DNA from: Mesobacillus jeotgali
GTDB lineage: Bacteria > Bacillota > Bacilli > Bacillales > Cytobacillaceae
Length of the DNA stretch: 64,000 nucleotides
Assembly (NCBI RefSeq): GCF_900166585.1
Contig: NZ_FVZC01000006.1
Location: forward strand, 10,001-74,000
Direction of reading: 5' to 3'
Made by a program: the position numbers and the translations under genes
Shown here: piece by piece, positions 20,088 through 28,913 of the stretch
Position numbering within the stretch: position 1 is the first letter of the stretch
Layout of the letters: every line of letters starts with the position of its first letter
The notes under the pieces: model-generated
The model's input: the letters and a program-made list of their open reading frames with translations, nothing else
What the model was told of the DNA's origin: nothing
Databases searched by the model: none

Positions 20088-20213
20088 TATCTAATAGTTA
20101 TTTTGACTTTGTATCAACGTGTCCGGAAGACTTATGAACTGGATAGGAGAGATAATTTCGTAAAAAAAGCAGCAGCTGTTTTAACTTTTGTGAAAGTCTG
20201 CACAAAAACTTTC

Positions 20214-20735
20214 CTAATTAACCACTTTCTCCTTATTGCTATCTAATAAGTACTTTGTAATTCTTTCTTCTATTCTGTCAACGGAGGTATTAAAAGCAAT
20301 CGCTAATTCTTTAAAGAGGATGCTTTGAATGGTATTAAGCAGCTTTCGGTCCTGTTCATAAAGTTTTTTTTCATTCTGATCTGCTTCAATCTTTTTTCGC
20401 ATGAGTGTATTGATGGTCCGGGCAATTTCCATTCTGTCACCACGGTTTACAATACCGGAATATAAATTTTGCCGAACGTTCGGTTTATCAACCCAGTCGA
20501 TTCCTGGATATTTAAAAGAATCAAGGATTTCCTGGGCATCCTCTTTATGGACCATTTCATGAAGGCTTACCTTATCACTATGAACTGGAACACTCAAGGT
20601 CAACTGATGATTGTTATCAGTAGGGTGCAATACGTAATACGGTCTTGTTACACCTAACACGGTCTTTTCGCAAATATCATCAATTTTACAGATGCCATGT
20701 GCTGAATAAATAACCAAATCTCCTATATTAAACAT
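20214..20735 (-). CDS. carD: CarD/CdnL-family RNA polymerase-binding regulator
   Basis: 173 aa. The N-terminal half is a CarD_TRCF_RID Tudor-like domain (MFNIGDLVIYSAHGICKIDDI...; PYYVLHPTDN; TLSVPVHSDKV), which in characterised members contacts the RNAP beta subunit and stabilises open complexes. The C-terminal half is helical and basic. B. subtilis YdeB is of this family. The start at MFNIGDL follows GAGGGGTG; a longer frame from 20762 would run through the operator half-site. Convergent with gyrB2 and carrying the same operator, so likely co-regulated with it. This is not the housekeeping context known for CdnL genes. Confidence 0.82.
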   Translation of the reverse strand: MFNIGDLVIYSAHGICKIDDICEKTVLGVTRPYYVLHPTDNNHQLTLSVPVHSDKVSLHEMVHKEDAQEILDSFKYPGIDWVDKPNVRQNLYSGIVNRGDRMEIARTINTLMRKKIEADQNEKKLYEQDRKLLNTIQSILFKELAIAFNTSVDRIEERITKYLLDSNKEKVVN

Positions 20736-20755
20736 ATATTCACCCCTCGGTAAAA

Positions 20756-20811
20756 TTGTCAACCAAGTTTATGATAACACTAAAGAGCAACTTTGTCAAC
20801 TTGGTTGACTT
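20756..20811 (-). promoter_or_regulatory. carD promoter with two presumed MarR operator copies
   Basis: Minus-strand promoter TTGACA (20799-20794), 17 bases, TATCAT (20776-20771). The -35 is one arm of the palindrome TTGTCAA-CTTGG-TTGACTT (20793-20811). A second site, with one good half (TTGTCAA 20756-20762 on the plus strand, then CCAAG), lies between the -10 and the ribosome site. This layout is what is expected for repression by promoter occlusion. Confidence 0.75.
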
Positions 20812-21038
20812 TAAGGTGAGTGGCTCTGTCAACTATCGGCTGATATTAAGAAATCACCAGGTCGATATAAAGGGACGTGATTTGCCAAAGTTAACGAATT
20901 TTCAGGAAGCGTGGGTGTACCACGGATTATTGGAAGAAAGCTGAGAATGGAAAATACTATCTATTGATTCCAGCAAAGATGGTTTGCGATTTTTCGCAAT
21001 CATTCAGACACCCGGGATGCAGGGGTATTCATGGCACG
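20812..21038. other. Intergenic stretch upstream of carD without recognisable genes
   Basis: Another single half-site TGTCAA is at 20827-20832. The rest has no ribosome site plus frame that looks coding, and no clear repeat; it may be the remains of an older gene. Confidence 0.3.
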
Positions 21039-21068
21039 AAAAAACGCTCAGAAATTCTGAGCGTTTTT
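21039..21068. terminator. Terminator of the mechanosensitive channel gene
   Basis: AAAAACGCTCAGA-AAT-TCTGAGCGTTTTT perfect stem with A/T runs on both sides. Confidence 0.9.
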
Positions 21069-21074
21069 CTATTT

Positions 21075-22769
21075 TTATGGATTCAACGGGTTATCGCCGT
21101 TACGAGGATTAATTGGGTTGTTGCTTCTATTTTCGTTAGGATTGTTCAAGTTTGGCGGTGTTCCAGGATTCGTGTTCAAGTTATTCAAGTTTGGCGGTGT
21201 CGCAGTGTTCGGATTAACCGAATTATTCTTTTTCATTTTCTGCTGCTGGACCGCTGCCTGATCAATGCTGGTTTTCTCAATTTTCTCATCAAACTTGGTC
21301 AGGTATTTGGAAGCGAAATTTTTTCCGCCAAGTCCAAATGCGAGGCCGAATGCGAGTGCCAATCCGCCAAGTGTCAGGATGAAGGCTGCATTTACGATGG
21401 CAGGTGCGACGCCCAGCTGGTCAAGTGCCATGAAAACAGCAATGGTGATGATCGCATATTTTGCTACAGTTGCAAGGACGTTTGAAGAATCACCCTGCAG
21501 AATGCTGCTGAGAACTTTCTTGGCAAGGCCGCCGAGCCATAGGCCGACACCAAGGATGACAATTGCTGCAATGACATGCGGAAGATATCCAATCACACCG
21601 CGAGCAAGGTCGACGAAGAAATCAAGCTTAACGACATTCAGTGCTTCCGCTACAAACAGAAGGACGACAATGACCTGGACGATATAGCCGACGATTTCAG
21701 ATAAGCCTAATGAGTTAGGACGATTTGCTGCGCTGCCTAAACCCATGCCTTTAAAATAAGAGTCGAAACCAATTCTTCTTAACAAATCGGCCGTGAATTT
21801 TTTCAGCCATTTACCCAGCCACAAACCGATCATGACCAGGATGATTGCAACAACGATATTCGGAATCATCGTAAGGATATCATTCAGCATGGCGATTGCC
21901 GGTGCGGAAATTCCTTCGACATCAAGACGCTCAAGAGCGGCGATGACGGTCGGGATCAAAATGAGTACGAAAGCGACGGTTCCGATCACACGTGAAAGGC
22001 TTGTGCCTTCAAATAAACGGGAAAGCCCAAAACGCTGGACTAATCTTTCAGTGCCAATGCTTTGCAAAAAGTTCGTCAGGATATCGCGGACAATTTTAGC
22101 AACAAAGTAACCGACTAAAAGGATCAGGGCAGCGGCGAATAATTTAGGGATGAAGGAAAGGATTCCCTCGATCATGTTTTCAAATGGCTCAGACACGCCG
22201 CGAAGGTTCAGTGCTGACAATACTGCCGGCAGTGCCATCAGCAATACAAGATAGAAAACGATGTTTGCGACGGTATCGACTGCATTTGTTGTCTGCTGGT
22301 TGTCCTCCGTCAGCTTGTACTTGCTTAATCTTTCATGGACACCAAGCTTCTTGCCGCCTTTTTGTATCAGGAATTTCAAACCTGAGGCAATCAGCCATGC
22401 AAATAATAAAATCAAGCCTGCTTTTAAGATATTAGGAATCGCTGCAGCAATCGTTGAGAACATTCCTACAAGCGGCTCAGTTAAAACATATAAATCTAAA
22501 ATGTTCAGGAACATGATAAAGACAAATACTAGAATTAAAATATAGACGATTTTGCTGATGATTTTCTCAGCTGAGTATTTTTTATTGCCCGCGCTTGAAA
22601 AAAGCTTATTATCAAGGCTGGTTTTCTGCAGCCCCTTGTAAACTGCCTTCTCGATTAATTTTGCAACAAGCCATCCGACCAGGAGGACAGCGAGAGCAAT
22701 CAGCACGTTTGGCAGTTTGCCAAGGATGCTATCCCATCCATTATAAAAATTATTGTTCAAATTTCTCAC
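21075..22769 (-). CDS. Multi-repeat mechanosensitive ion channel family protein
   Basis: 564 aa membrane protein built from five copies of the conserved TM-helix repeat seen in some MscS relatives: each has an amphipathic start (LPN/IPN/IPK/LPH), a hydrophobic helix with an internal G-W/Y/L, and a basic end; examples LPNVLIALAVLLVGWLVAK and IPNIVVAIILVMIGLWLGK. Near residue 480 LGGLALAFGLAFGLGGKNFA resembles the pore-lining MscS helix. The last 55 residues are an Asn/Pro-rich, low-complexity tail with a repeated TPPNLNN. Likely an osmotic safety valve or related channel. Single gene; ribosome site AAGGAG on the minus strand before ATG. Confidence 0.8.
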   Translation of the reverse strand: MRNLNNNFYNGWDSILGKLPNVLIALAVLLVGWLVAKLIEKAVYKGLQKTSLDNKLFSSAGNKKYSAEKIISKIVYILILVFVFIMFLNILDLYVLTEPLVGMFSTIAAAIPNILKAGLILLFAWLIASGLKFLIQKGGKKLGVHERLSKYKLTEDNQQTTNAVDTVANIVFYLVLLMALPAVLSALNLRGVSEPFENMIEGILSFIPKLFAAALILLVGYFVAKIVRDILTNFLQSIGTERLVQRFGLSRLFEGTSLSRVIGTVAFVLILIPTVIAALERLDVEGISAPAIAMLNDILTMIPNIVVAIILVMIGLWLGKWLKKFTADLLRRIGFDSYFKGMGLGSAANRPNSLGLSEIVGYIVQVIVVLLFVAEALNVVKLDFFVDLARGVIGYLPHVIAAIVILGVGLWLGGLAKKVLSSILQGDSSNVLATVAKYAIITIAVFMALDQLGVAPAIVNAAFILTLGGLALAFGLAFGLGGKNFASKYLTKFDEKIEKTSIDQAAVQQQKMKKNNSVNPNTATPPNLNNLNTNPGTPPNLNNPNENRSNNPINPRNGDNPLNP

Positions 22770-22877
22770 TCCTTATTTAGTTGGGACCTCCAGGGTGGGC
22801 TGTAAATGTAAGAATAAGTTCGGAATCAGTACAGCCGTCATCTGTGAAAAAAGTCCTTAGTAAGCTAGCAAGCTTAC

Positions 22878-22904
22878 TTTAATCTACCCAAATGATGCCG
22901 ATAT
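22878..22904 (+). promoter_or_regulatory. Possible sigma-D promoter of the MCP gene
   Basis: GCCGATAT at 22897-22904 is a full sigma-D type -10; TTTA/TTAA 14-15 bases upstream is an imperfect -35 (TAAA expected). Chemoreceptor genes are commonly sigma-D dependent. Confidence 0.5.
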
Positions 22905-22983
22905 AAACAAAGCGGAGCACATTGGCCCATACATAATTGGTTTTTATAAAATGTAGATATAGAGAGATTGGAGAGGGCTTATC

Positions 22984-24669
22984 ATGAAGATTAAAACAAG
23001 GTTCATTCTTGTCATGGCTGTACTGATTTTCTCCATTACAACAGTTGGTGTACAATCCAGCATTGCACTCAACAACACAGTCGAGAGGAACGATGAGCTA
23101 AAAAAGAAAACGGAAATGCAGGTATTGGGAAAGCATATTCAATTTTTGCTTGCGGGACTGTCCAACGATGAACGTGGGCTGCTGATGACAAGCGATATGG
23201 AATATGCCAAGGAAATGAAGAAGGAGACGGATGACCTTCAGGCAACTGTACAGAAAATGAAAAAGTTGGCCAGCACTTCGGCCGAAAAAGAAATGATCGA
23301 TGAAATGAGTTACAATCTTGAGAAATACTGGGCGTTGAACCAATCCATCATCAAAAACGTGCTGGATGACAATGAGAGGGCACAGAGGATTCATTTTACC
23401 GAGGAAACCTCTTTACGGAAGGAAGTCGTCGAGCCATCCATCAATAAATTGGTCGAGGAGCTGGATAAGCAGGTTGCCGAATTGAAAGATGAACTTGGCA
23501 GCATGGCGAGAATTAGCCAGATTGTCATCATTTCCATTAATGTGATTGCTACAGTCATTGGCCTGGTTTTAGGATACGTGCTGCTCAGATCGATTTTTAA
23601 GCCTCTTAATGAAATCAATCGCCAGATGGAAGAGGTGGCACGCGGAGATGGTGATTTAACTAAGCAAATCAGCGTCCGCCGCAAGGATGAATTTGGGGAT
23701 CTCGCACAGTCTTTCAATGCATTCATCACCTCAATACGAGGCGTAATCAAACAGATTAGCGAATCCTCAGAACAGGTTGCTGCTTCATCTGAAGAGTTCT
23801 CGGCAAGCGCCGAACAGTCAAAAGTCACTTCTGAGCAAGTATCAGCTGCAATGCAGGAAATTTCGGCGAGTACGAACCACCAGAGTGACATGACAGAACA
23901 AAGCACTGTTGCAGTCCGTGAATCGCTTGAAGGACTCGTGACCATTTCGGCAAGTACACAGGAACTGGCTGACAAGACAGTTACCGTAAAAGAACAGGCT
24001 GAAAAAGGAGCACAATCCGTCTCTGAAATCGTTGTCCAGATGGAGTCAATCCATCACTCTGTTGAAGCCGCCGATAAAGGCATCAATTCACTGGCGTCAA
24101 CAGCTAGTAAAATTGGCAATATCACGGGCCTCATCAACGAAATAGCCGGACAAACCAATCTGCTCGCCTTGAATGCAGCCATTGAAGCCGCGCGTGCTGG
24201 TGAGCATGGTAAAGGATTTGCGGTCGTTGCGGAAGAAGTAAGGAAACTCGCCGAACAATCCAGCAAATCAGCCAACCAGATACAGGATTTGATCACAAGC
24301 ATCCAGGGTGAGTCAAGTGACACCGTCCAATCCATCCAGACAGTAAAAGAAACTGTTTCACACGGAATTGTACTGAGCGATGAAACAGCGACTCAATTCA
24401 AGGAAATACGCTCACTCATTCTGCAGGTCTCTTCGCAAATTCAGGAAATCGCCGGCACGACCAGGAACCTCTCCACTGGTTTCGAGCAGGTAGCAGGATC
24501 AATCGAAGAAATCTCCGGAATCATGAAAAATACATCCGATAACACCATCGCTGCCGCTGCTTCAACAGAAGAACAGCTCGCCTCCATGGAAGAAATCCTC
24601 AACAGTGCCAACTCTCTCTCAAAGCTGGCCGAGGATCTTCAGACGATGGTGCATCGATTTAAGATTTAG
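22984..24669 (+). CDS. Methyl-accepting chemotaxis protein
   Basis: 561 aa. TM1 at residues 7-29, an extracellular four-helix-bundle sensor with acidic/basic heptads (to about 180), TM2 ([21 protein letters not shown]), a HAMP domain ([25 protein letters not shown]) and a long cytoplasmic coiled-coil signalling domain with the hairpin tip [41 protein letters not shown] split here only for description. Glu/Gln-rich methylation helices flank the tip. It signals to CheA/CheW; the ligand is unknown. ATG 22984 follows GGAGAGGG. Monocistronic. Confidence 0.93.
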   Translation: MKIKTRFILVMAVLIFSITTVGVQSSIALNNTVERNDELKKKTEMQVLGKHIQFLLAGLSNDERGLLMTSDMEYAKEMKKETDDLQATVQKMKKLASTSAEKEMIDEMSYNLEKYWALNQSIIKNVLDDNERAQRIHFTEETSLRKEVVEPSINKLVEELDKQVAELKDELGSMARISQIVIISINVIATVIGLVLGYVLLRSIFKPLNEINRQMEEVARGDGDLTKQISVRRKDEFGDLAQSFNAFITSIRGVIKQISESSEQVAASSEEFSASAEQSKVTSEQVSAAMQEISASTNHQSDMTEQSTVAVRESLEGLVTISASTQELADKTVTVKEQAEKGAQSVSEIVVQMESIHHSVEAADKGINSLASTASKIGNITGLINEIAGQTNLLALNAAIEAARAGEHGKGFAVVAEEVRKLAEQSSKSANQIQDLITSIQGESSDTVQSIQTVKETVSHGIVLSDETATQFKEIRSLILQVSSQIQEIAGTTRNLSTGFEQVAGSIEEISGIMKNTSDNTIAAAASTEEQLASMEEILNSANSLSKLAEDLQTMVHRFKI

Positions 24670-24674
24670 TGTGT

Positions 24675-24703
24675 AAAACCGCTGCCAAAGCAGCGGTTTT
24701 TTT
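24675..24703 (+). terminator. Terminator of the MCP gene
   Basis: AACCGCTG-CCAAAG-CAGCGGTT with seven T residues. Confidence 0.9.
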
Positions 24704-24953
24704 AATATAACCAAGATAAAGACTCAGTGGCAGTATTTTTTCTGGCAAAAAGGGATCCTAAGGGCGAAACTAGTAGGGTTTAAGTTCTTGCCTTCAGTAT
24801 CAGGATATTCCACCAATCCGATTAGGAGCTCCAATACCCTACTCTTGGTCCAGGAGGAATTAGTGCCTGGCTTATAGAAATTAAGACCTAATGCAATAAA
24901 ATCACTCCAAAATATAAATGGAGAAATAATTAGAATGGTTAGGAGATTTTATA

Positions 24954-25808
24954 ATGTCCTGCTGGGAAACGAAAATAATTGAAACTGCCCGAGGCAACTT
25001 TGAGGTTTTTGTTAAAGGAGAAGGGCATCCGATTTGCGTAACTCATCATTATTCAGAGTTCAACGCCACAGGTGATTACTTCGCCGATTCCTTTACAGAT
25101 AACCATAAAGTCTACCTTGTGAATTTAAAAGAAGCAGGAAACTCAAGCAAGGCAAACGCGGCTCATGAGTTAAGTATGTTTGATGCTGTTTACGACCTCG
25201 AAGCAATCCGAGTGGAGCTGGGTTATTCCAAGTGGAGCTTTGCCGGGCATTCTACTGGAGGTATGATAGGCGTCATTTACGGAATTCATTTCTCAAATTC
25301 TCTTGCTTCACTCATAATTGTCGGATCTGCCGCCAGGCAATATGCTAATTCATCCTCAAAGTGCATCTATCATCCAGACCACCCGCGTTTCGACCGAATG
25401 CAGCAACTTATTGAGATATTAAAACGCTCTGATTTATCACCCGGGGAAAGAGAGCAGTTTTCCAGGGAAAGAACTAAGCTATCTCTTTTTCATCCACATA
25501 AGTATGAAGAGTACTTTTCATTAGGCATTCACAAAAAAATCTCTTCCGCAAGAATGAACTTTTTTATCAGGGAACAAATGATTTTCGATGTAACCCGTGA
25601 ATTAGGAAAAATCACAACTAATACTCTAATTATATGTGGCTGTCACGATGTACAATGTCCCCTTCCTTTCTCCATAGAAATGAATGAGTTAATACCAAAA
25701 TCACAACTTATTATTTTTAATGAAAGCAACCATTATCCTTTCCTGGAAGAGAGGTTGGTTTTTAGACAAACTGTCTTAGCTTACTTGGAAGATGCCCTTT
25801 CTTATTAA
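24954..25808 (+). CDS. Alpha/beta hydrolase
   Basis: 284 aa, alpha/beta-hydrolase fold. Nucleophile elbow FAGHSTGGMIGV (Ser near 102), acid in ICGCHDVQCP, catalytic His in NESNHYPFLE; the oxyanion-hole segment appears as THHYSEF. The substrate cannot be inferred from the sequence. ATG preceded by TTAGGAGA. Base composition here to about 28 kb is more AT-rich than in the flanks, and the neighbours include broken genes, suggesting an acquired patch. Confidence 0.8.
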   Translation: MSCWETKIIETARGNFEVFVKGEGHPICVTHHYSEFNATGDYFADSFTDNHKVYLVNLKEAGNSSKANAAHELSMFDAVYDLEAIRVELGYSKWSFAGHSTGGMIGVIYGIHFSNSLASLIIVGSAARQYANSSSKCIYHPDHPRFDRMQQLIEILKRSDLSPGEREQFSRERTKLSLFHPHKYEEYFSLGIHKKISSARMNFFIREQMIFDVTRELGKITTNTLIICGCHDVQCPLPFSIEMNELIPKSQLIIFNESNHYPFLEERLVFRQTVLAYLEDALSY

Positions 25809-25870
25809 CTGACAAGGCTGTTACAAAACGTTACTAAAACGTGAAAGACACTCAGCTGGAAAGGGAACAG

Positions 25871-26133
25871 ATGAAAAAAATTAATTCTATTCTTATATTA
25901 ATCGCTTTGCTTGTTACTACTGGATGTCAGCCTAAATAACAGAAGAACAAGCGAGATTGATTGTAATCAAACATCACACCAATGAAAATGGAAAGGCAGA
26001 GATTATTTCTGTAATTCACAAAAATAATGATTATATTGTGAAGTGGGAGAAAAAGGATAACTGCGAGAGAGGGATCAACAATATTAATGGCCAGAATGGA
26101 GAAGTGGGAAAGGGTGAGGCTTCAATTTGCTAG
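25871..26133 (+). pseudogene. Frameshifted small lipoprotein gene
   Basis: It opens with a clean lipoprotein signal (MKKINSILILIALLVTTGC) that stops after QPK (TAA at 25937-25939). In another frame the expected mature part continues at once (TEEQARLIVIKHHTNENG..., ...YIVKWEKKDN, ...NGEVGKGEASIC, stop TAG 26131-26133), which resembles small Bacillus lipoproteins of unknown function. A single indel around the AAATAACAG stretch at about 25934-25942 would rejoin them. The gene is therefore either inactivated or mis-sequenced at one base. Confidence 0.7.
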
Positions 26134-26221
26134 GTTTATATATCTTTTATATATAAGAAGCACTATAAAAAATAACAGACTTTTTCATAGGAATATCAGC
26201 CATTCTAAGGGGGGAATTTCC

Positions 26222-26839
26222 ATTTTTAAAACAATTATAAAATATATAGATCGGCAGTATAAAACGCCACAAGGAATCATAGGTGCATTTATTGGTGAAA
26301 AAATGGTAGAGCAGCACAAGACTGAAACAAATTGGTCATTAGAGCTGATGAACATTCACCAGGGAGACAGGATTTTAGAGTTAGGCTGCGGGGCAGGTTA
26401 TGCCATAAAATTAATTTCAGAAAAGAATTTAGCTGAAGAAATAGTCGGTTTGGACATTTCCCCAACAATTATTAGATCTGCAAGAATCAGAAACAAAAAG
26501 GCAATTATCAAAGAGAAAGTAAAACTAGTGAAGGCAAATCTTAATAAATTGCCCTTTCGAGATGAGAATTTCAACACGGTATTTAGTATCCAAACTATTT
26601 ATTTTTGGACTGATGCAGCCTCGACAATTTCAGAAATCTTTAGGGTCCTGAAGCCGGAAGGAGTTGTAATCCTTACTTTTTCTGACGGGAAAGAGGATGA
26701 AACTTGGGAAGGCATAAAAGGTATTACTAGAAATCAAGTAATTCCATATATGAAGGAAGCGGGATTTAGGAACGTTTCTATAGTCAGAGGTCCGGATTCA
26801 AGAGGGTATCATACCGTTGCGGTTAAGGGAACTAAGTAA
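26222..26839 (+). CDS. Class I SAM-dependent methyltransferase
   Basis: Rossmann-fold methyltransferase: motif I RILELGCGAGYAIKL, acidic loop GLDISPTII, motif II-III region VKANLNKLPFRDENFNTVFS, and IFRVLKPEGVVILTF. The frame is open from ATG 26087, but that N-terminus overlaps the lipoprotein remnant and has no ribosome site. A strong AAGGGGGG (26207-26214) stands seven bases before ATT 26222, giving IFKTIIKYIDRQYKTPQG, which looks like a natural family N-terminus. So either ATT serves as a rare start or the next ATG (26309) is used. Substrate unknown. Confidence 0.75.
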   Translation: MFKTIIKYIDRQYKTPQGIIGAFIGEKMVEQHKTETNWSLELMNIHQGDRILELGCGAGYAIKLISEKNLAEEIVGLDISPTIIRSARIRNKKAIIKEKVKLVKANLNKLPFRDENFNTVFSIQTIYFWTDAASTISEIFRVLKPEGVVILTFSDGKEDETWEGIKGITRNQVIPYMKEAGFRNVSIVRGPDSRGYHTVAVKGTK

Positions 26840-26950
26840 ATGATAAATGAGGAGCGATGATCCAGGAAGGTTTCCGCAATATTTAATGGATGTCGTCATT
26901 GAGCAACGATGAAGATTAGGTAAAGAAACATGTTTTCAACATAAAGAACT

Positions 26951-26980
26951 GGCTTTTACACATCTTTATGTGCAAAAGCC
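26951..26980. other. Strong hairpin between convergent genes
   Basis: GGCTTTT-A-CACAT...ATGTG-C-AAAAGCC, one mismatch in a 13-bp stem. It lacks a U tract on either strand, but its place between the convergent methyltransferase and arr genes suggests a terminator role. Confidence 0.4.
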
Positions 26981-27034
26981 GAAAGTGAAACCCGATTTGA
27001 AGAGCTTAAAGTGTGACTGCCTGGATTTTAAGGA

Positions 27035-27451
27035 TTAATCGTATATTACAGCTTTTCCCTGTTCACGTAACTTTTTTAACGATGCAAGCATATGATTTAT
27101 CTCTTCATCGGAATGTCTTTCCCATGAACTTAATTCCGCTACTATTTTCAAAGGAGATTTAGATCTATAAGAACGTGTTGGGTTGCCAGGGAATTTTTTG
27201 TCTGTTAAGTTCGGATCATTTTCAAAATCACCTAATGGTTCTACTATAAAAATTCTTTCTTTTGATTTTGATGTGGCTAATTCAGCACCCCATTTAGCTG
27301 CATCCAATGTTGCAGTAAAGTATATAAAGTTGGATTTCTTATCTTGGTAATTTGATAAGTGTTGTGGTTCTAATAAATCACCGATTTTTAATGCCGCTTT
27401 AGTACCATGAAGAAAAGGACCATTATCCAAGACATCTTTTTTGTCATCCAT
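27035..27451 (-). CDS. arr: NAD(+)--rifampin ADP-ribosyltransferase (Arr)
   Basis: 138 aa, the normal Arr size. Arr transfers ADP-ribose from NAD+ to the C23 hydroxyl of rifamycins, giving resistance. Family signatures are FLHGTKAALKIGDLL, NFIYFTATLDAAKWGAELA, IFIVEPLGDFENDPNLTDKK and GNPTRSYRSKSPLKIV; the last is essentially invariant in the family. It has its own promoter and no mobile element ends beside it. No rifamycin-associated palindrome is seen upstream, so expression may be constitutive. Confidence 0.92.
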   Translation of the reverse strand: MDDKKDVLDNGPFLHGTKAALKIGDLLEPQHLSNYQDKKSNFIYFTATLDAAKWGAELATSKSKERIFIVEPLGDFENDPNLTDKKFPGNPTRSYRSKSPLKIVAELSSWERHSDEEINHMLASLKKLREQGKAVIYD

Positions 27452-27481
27452 ACTGATACACCTCGTATATTTTTAGATTTG

Positions 27482-27510
27482 TGTATAACAGTATATTATT
27501 GGAATTACAA
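27482..27510 (-). promoter_or_regulatory. Sigma-A promoter of arr
   Basis: Minus strand TTGTAA-N17-TATACA, about 30 bases before the arr ATG; GAGGTG ribosome site between. Confidence 0.65.
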
Positions 27511-28029
27511 AAAGAGTAGTCTATAAATTATTTGTAAATAGATGTACAATGTAAGTAGAGGGAATGATATCGAGCGACAATTATGTATTAATATAGACTC
27601 ACCATTTTGGGTTGTTGCTGATTTTTGGAATGGCATATGGTTTTCTGCTTGTAAGCATGGGGTGCGTTGATCCAGAAGGATTGACCGCCTTTTTTGTTTA
27701 AATCATTATTGATCAAACGGAGCAGTAATGCGAATAAACTTTTTTGTTATTCCATACGTATATATACCCAAACTGTGAAACGAACATAAGAGGAGAGTTA
27801 ACCAGCTAATTTTTTCGAAATAGCGTTCGAACATAACAATCTTATCATCCAAATTCAAGGTGGCCTTCTTCAAACGTGTGTATCCATTCATACATTTAAC
27901 AGTATCTCCGTGGAGTTATTATAGTGATGGCGAAATGAGTCTAAATAGCAGGATATCATTTCTATTTCTGTCAGAGCTAATCATGAATGGTATCCTAAGA
28001 TAGAATGAGTCTATTAAAGGGTGTTGTCG
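27511..28029. other. Gene-poor stretch with possible gene debris
   Basis: On the plus strand about 27612-27703 encodes a hydrophobic fragment in one frame (LLLIFGMAYGFLLVSMGCVD, then PEGLTAFFV and stop) without a start, which looks like the end of a lost membrane protein. On the minus strand 27706-27891 is an open frame without a ribosome site. No terminator, RNA or repeat is clear. Confidence 0.3.
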
Positions 28030-28893
28030 ATGGAATACATACTTTATCTTCTTCTGGGCGGATTCATCAGCGTGCTTTCAGGTTTTTTCGGCGTGGGCGG
28101 AGGTTTTATCCTGACACCGATTTTACTGTTGATTGGCTTTTCACCGCTAGAAGCGATCACGACCAGCTTGTTTTTCACTGTGGGTACATCGATTTCGGGG
28201 ATTACCGCGCATATTCGCATGAAAAACATCCTCTGGAAAGAGGGATTAATCATGGGACTAAGCGGTATTGTGGCTACGCAGGTGGCCAGGCCGCTTGTCT
28301 ATACATTGGAAGAGCGGGGATGGGATGAAGTTGTCATTCCGTTCCTCTATATTATCTTGCTTGCTTATTTTGCGGTAAAAATGATTCGACAGGGGTACAA
28401 GAAAGACGAAGAGAGTCCTGCTCCAGCCAGTTTTTCGCTGCCTAAGCTTTTGGAGGTAGGCTTTGTAGGAGGTTTTGTCTCGGCTTCGCTTGGAGTGGGA
28501 GGCGGATTCATCATCGTTCCGCTCATCATTACCTCGCTTGGGTTCAATCCGAAAAAGGCAGTTGGTACCAGTCTGTTTGCTGTACTGCTAATTGTCACGG
28601 TTGGATTCACTTCTTATGCGGTGAACACGGAGATCGATTACTTCATTGGCCTTATGCTGGTTGCGGGCGCGCTTGCAGGGTCACAGTTCGGTGCAAGGAT
28701 GACTGCTCATTTTGAAAACAGGGAAATGAACGCGATGCTCGGAATCCTTTATCTAGTCACACTGGCAGGAGCAGTTCTGAAGCTCGTTGGCCTGAACAAG
28801 GCAGGCCTGCTTATCATGGGCGTGTTCATTGTCTATTTCTTTGCAAGGTCTATAGGTAAAATTAAAACAAAAATGGCAATGAAAGAAGGCTGA
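28030..28893 (+). CDS. TauE/SafE-family sulfite/anion exporter
   Basis: 287 aa, eight to nine helices in two related halves, each opening with the family glycine motif: GGFISVLSGFFGVGGGFILTP at the N-terminus and GGFVSASLGVGGGFIIVP in the middle. TauE/SafE proteins export sulfite, sulfoacetate or other sulfur-containing anions. Start ATG 28030 (AAAGGG upstream) is preferred to the in-frame GTG nine bases earlier. No sulfur gene is next to it, so the substrate is open. Confidence 0.88.
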   Translation: MEYILYLLLGGFISVLSGFFGVGGGFILTPILLLIGFSPLEAITTSLFFTVGTSISGITAHIRMKNILWKEGLIMGLSGIVATQVARPLVYTLEERGWDEVVIPFLYIILLAYFAVKMIRQGYKKDEESPAPASFSLPKLLEVGFVGGFVSASLGVGGGFIIVPLIITSLGFNPKKAVGTSLFAVLLIVTVGFTSYAVNTEIDYFIGLMLVAGALAGSQFGARMTAHFENREMNAMLGILYLVTLAGAVLKLVGLNKAGLLIMGVFIVYFFARSIGKIKTKMAMKEG

Positions 28894-28910
28894 CCTGCTC
28901 AGCCTTTTTC
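28887..28910. terminator. Terminator of the TauE gene, shared with the convergent GNAT gene
   Basis: AAGGCTGA-CCTGC-TCAGCCTT followed by TTTCT; overlaps the exporter stop codon. Confidence 0.8.
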
Positions 28911-28913
28911 TAA

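Noticed and set aside
20964..21485. 173-aa plus-strand frame across the end of the channel gene
   Set aside because: Antisense to the channel's low-complexity tail and to its terminator; composition is not protein-like.
27452..27700. Rifamycin-associated element upstream of arr
   Set aside because: No 19-bp GC-rich inverted repeat of that type is visible near the arr promoter.
27706..27891. 61-aa minus-strand frame
   Set aside because: No ribosome site within usual distance, no recognisable family, in a debris-like region; mentioned only as context.
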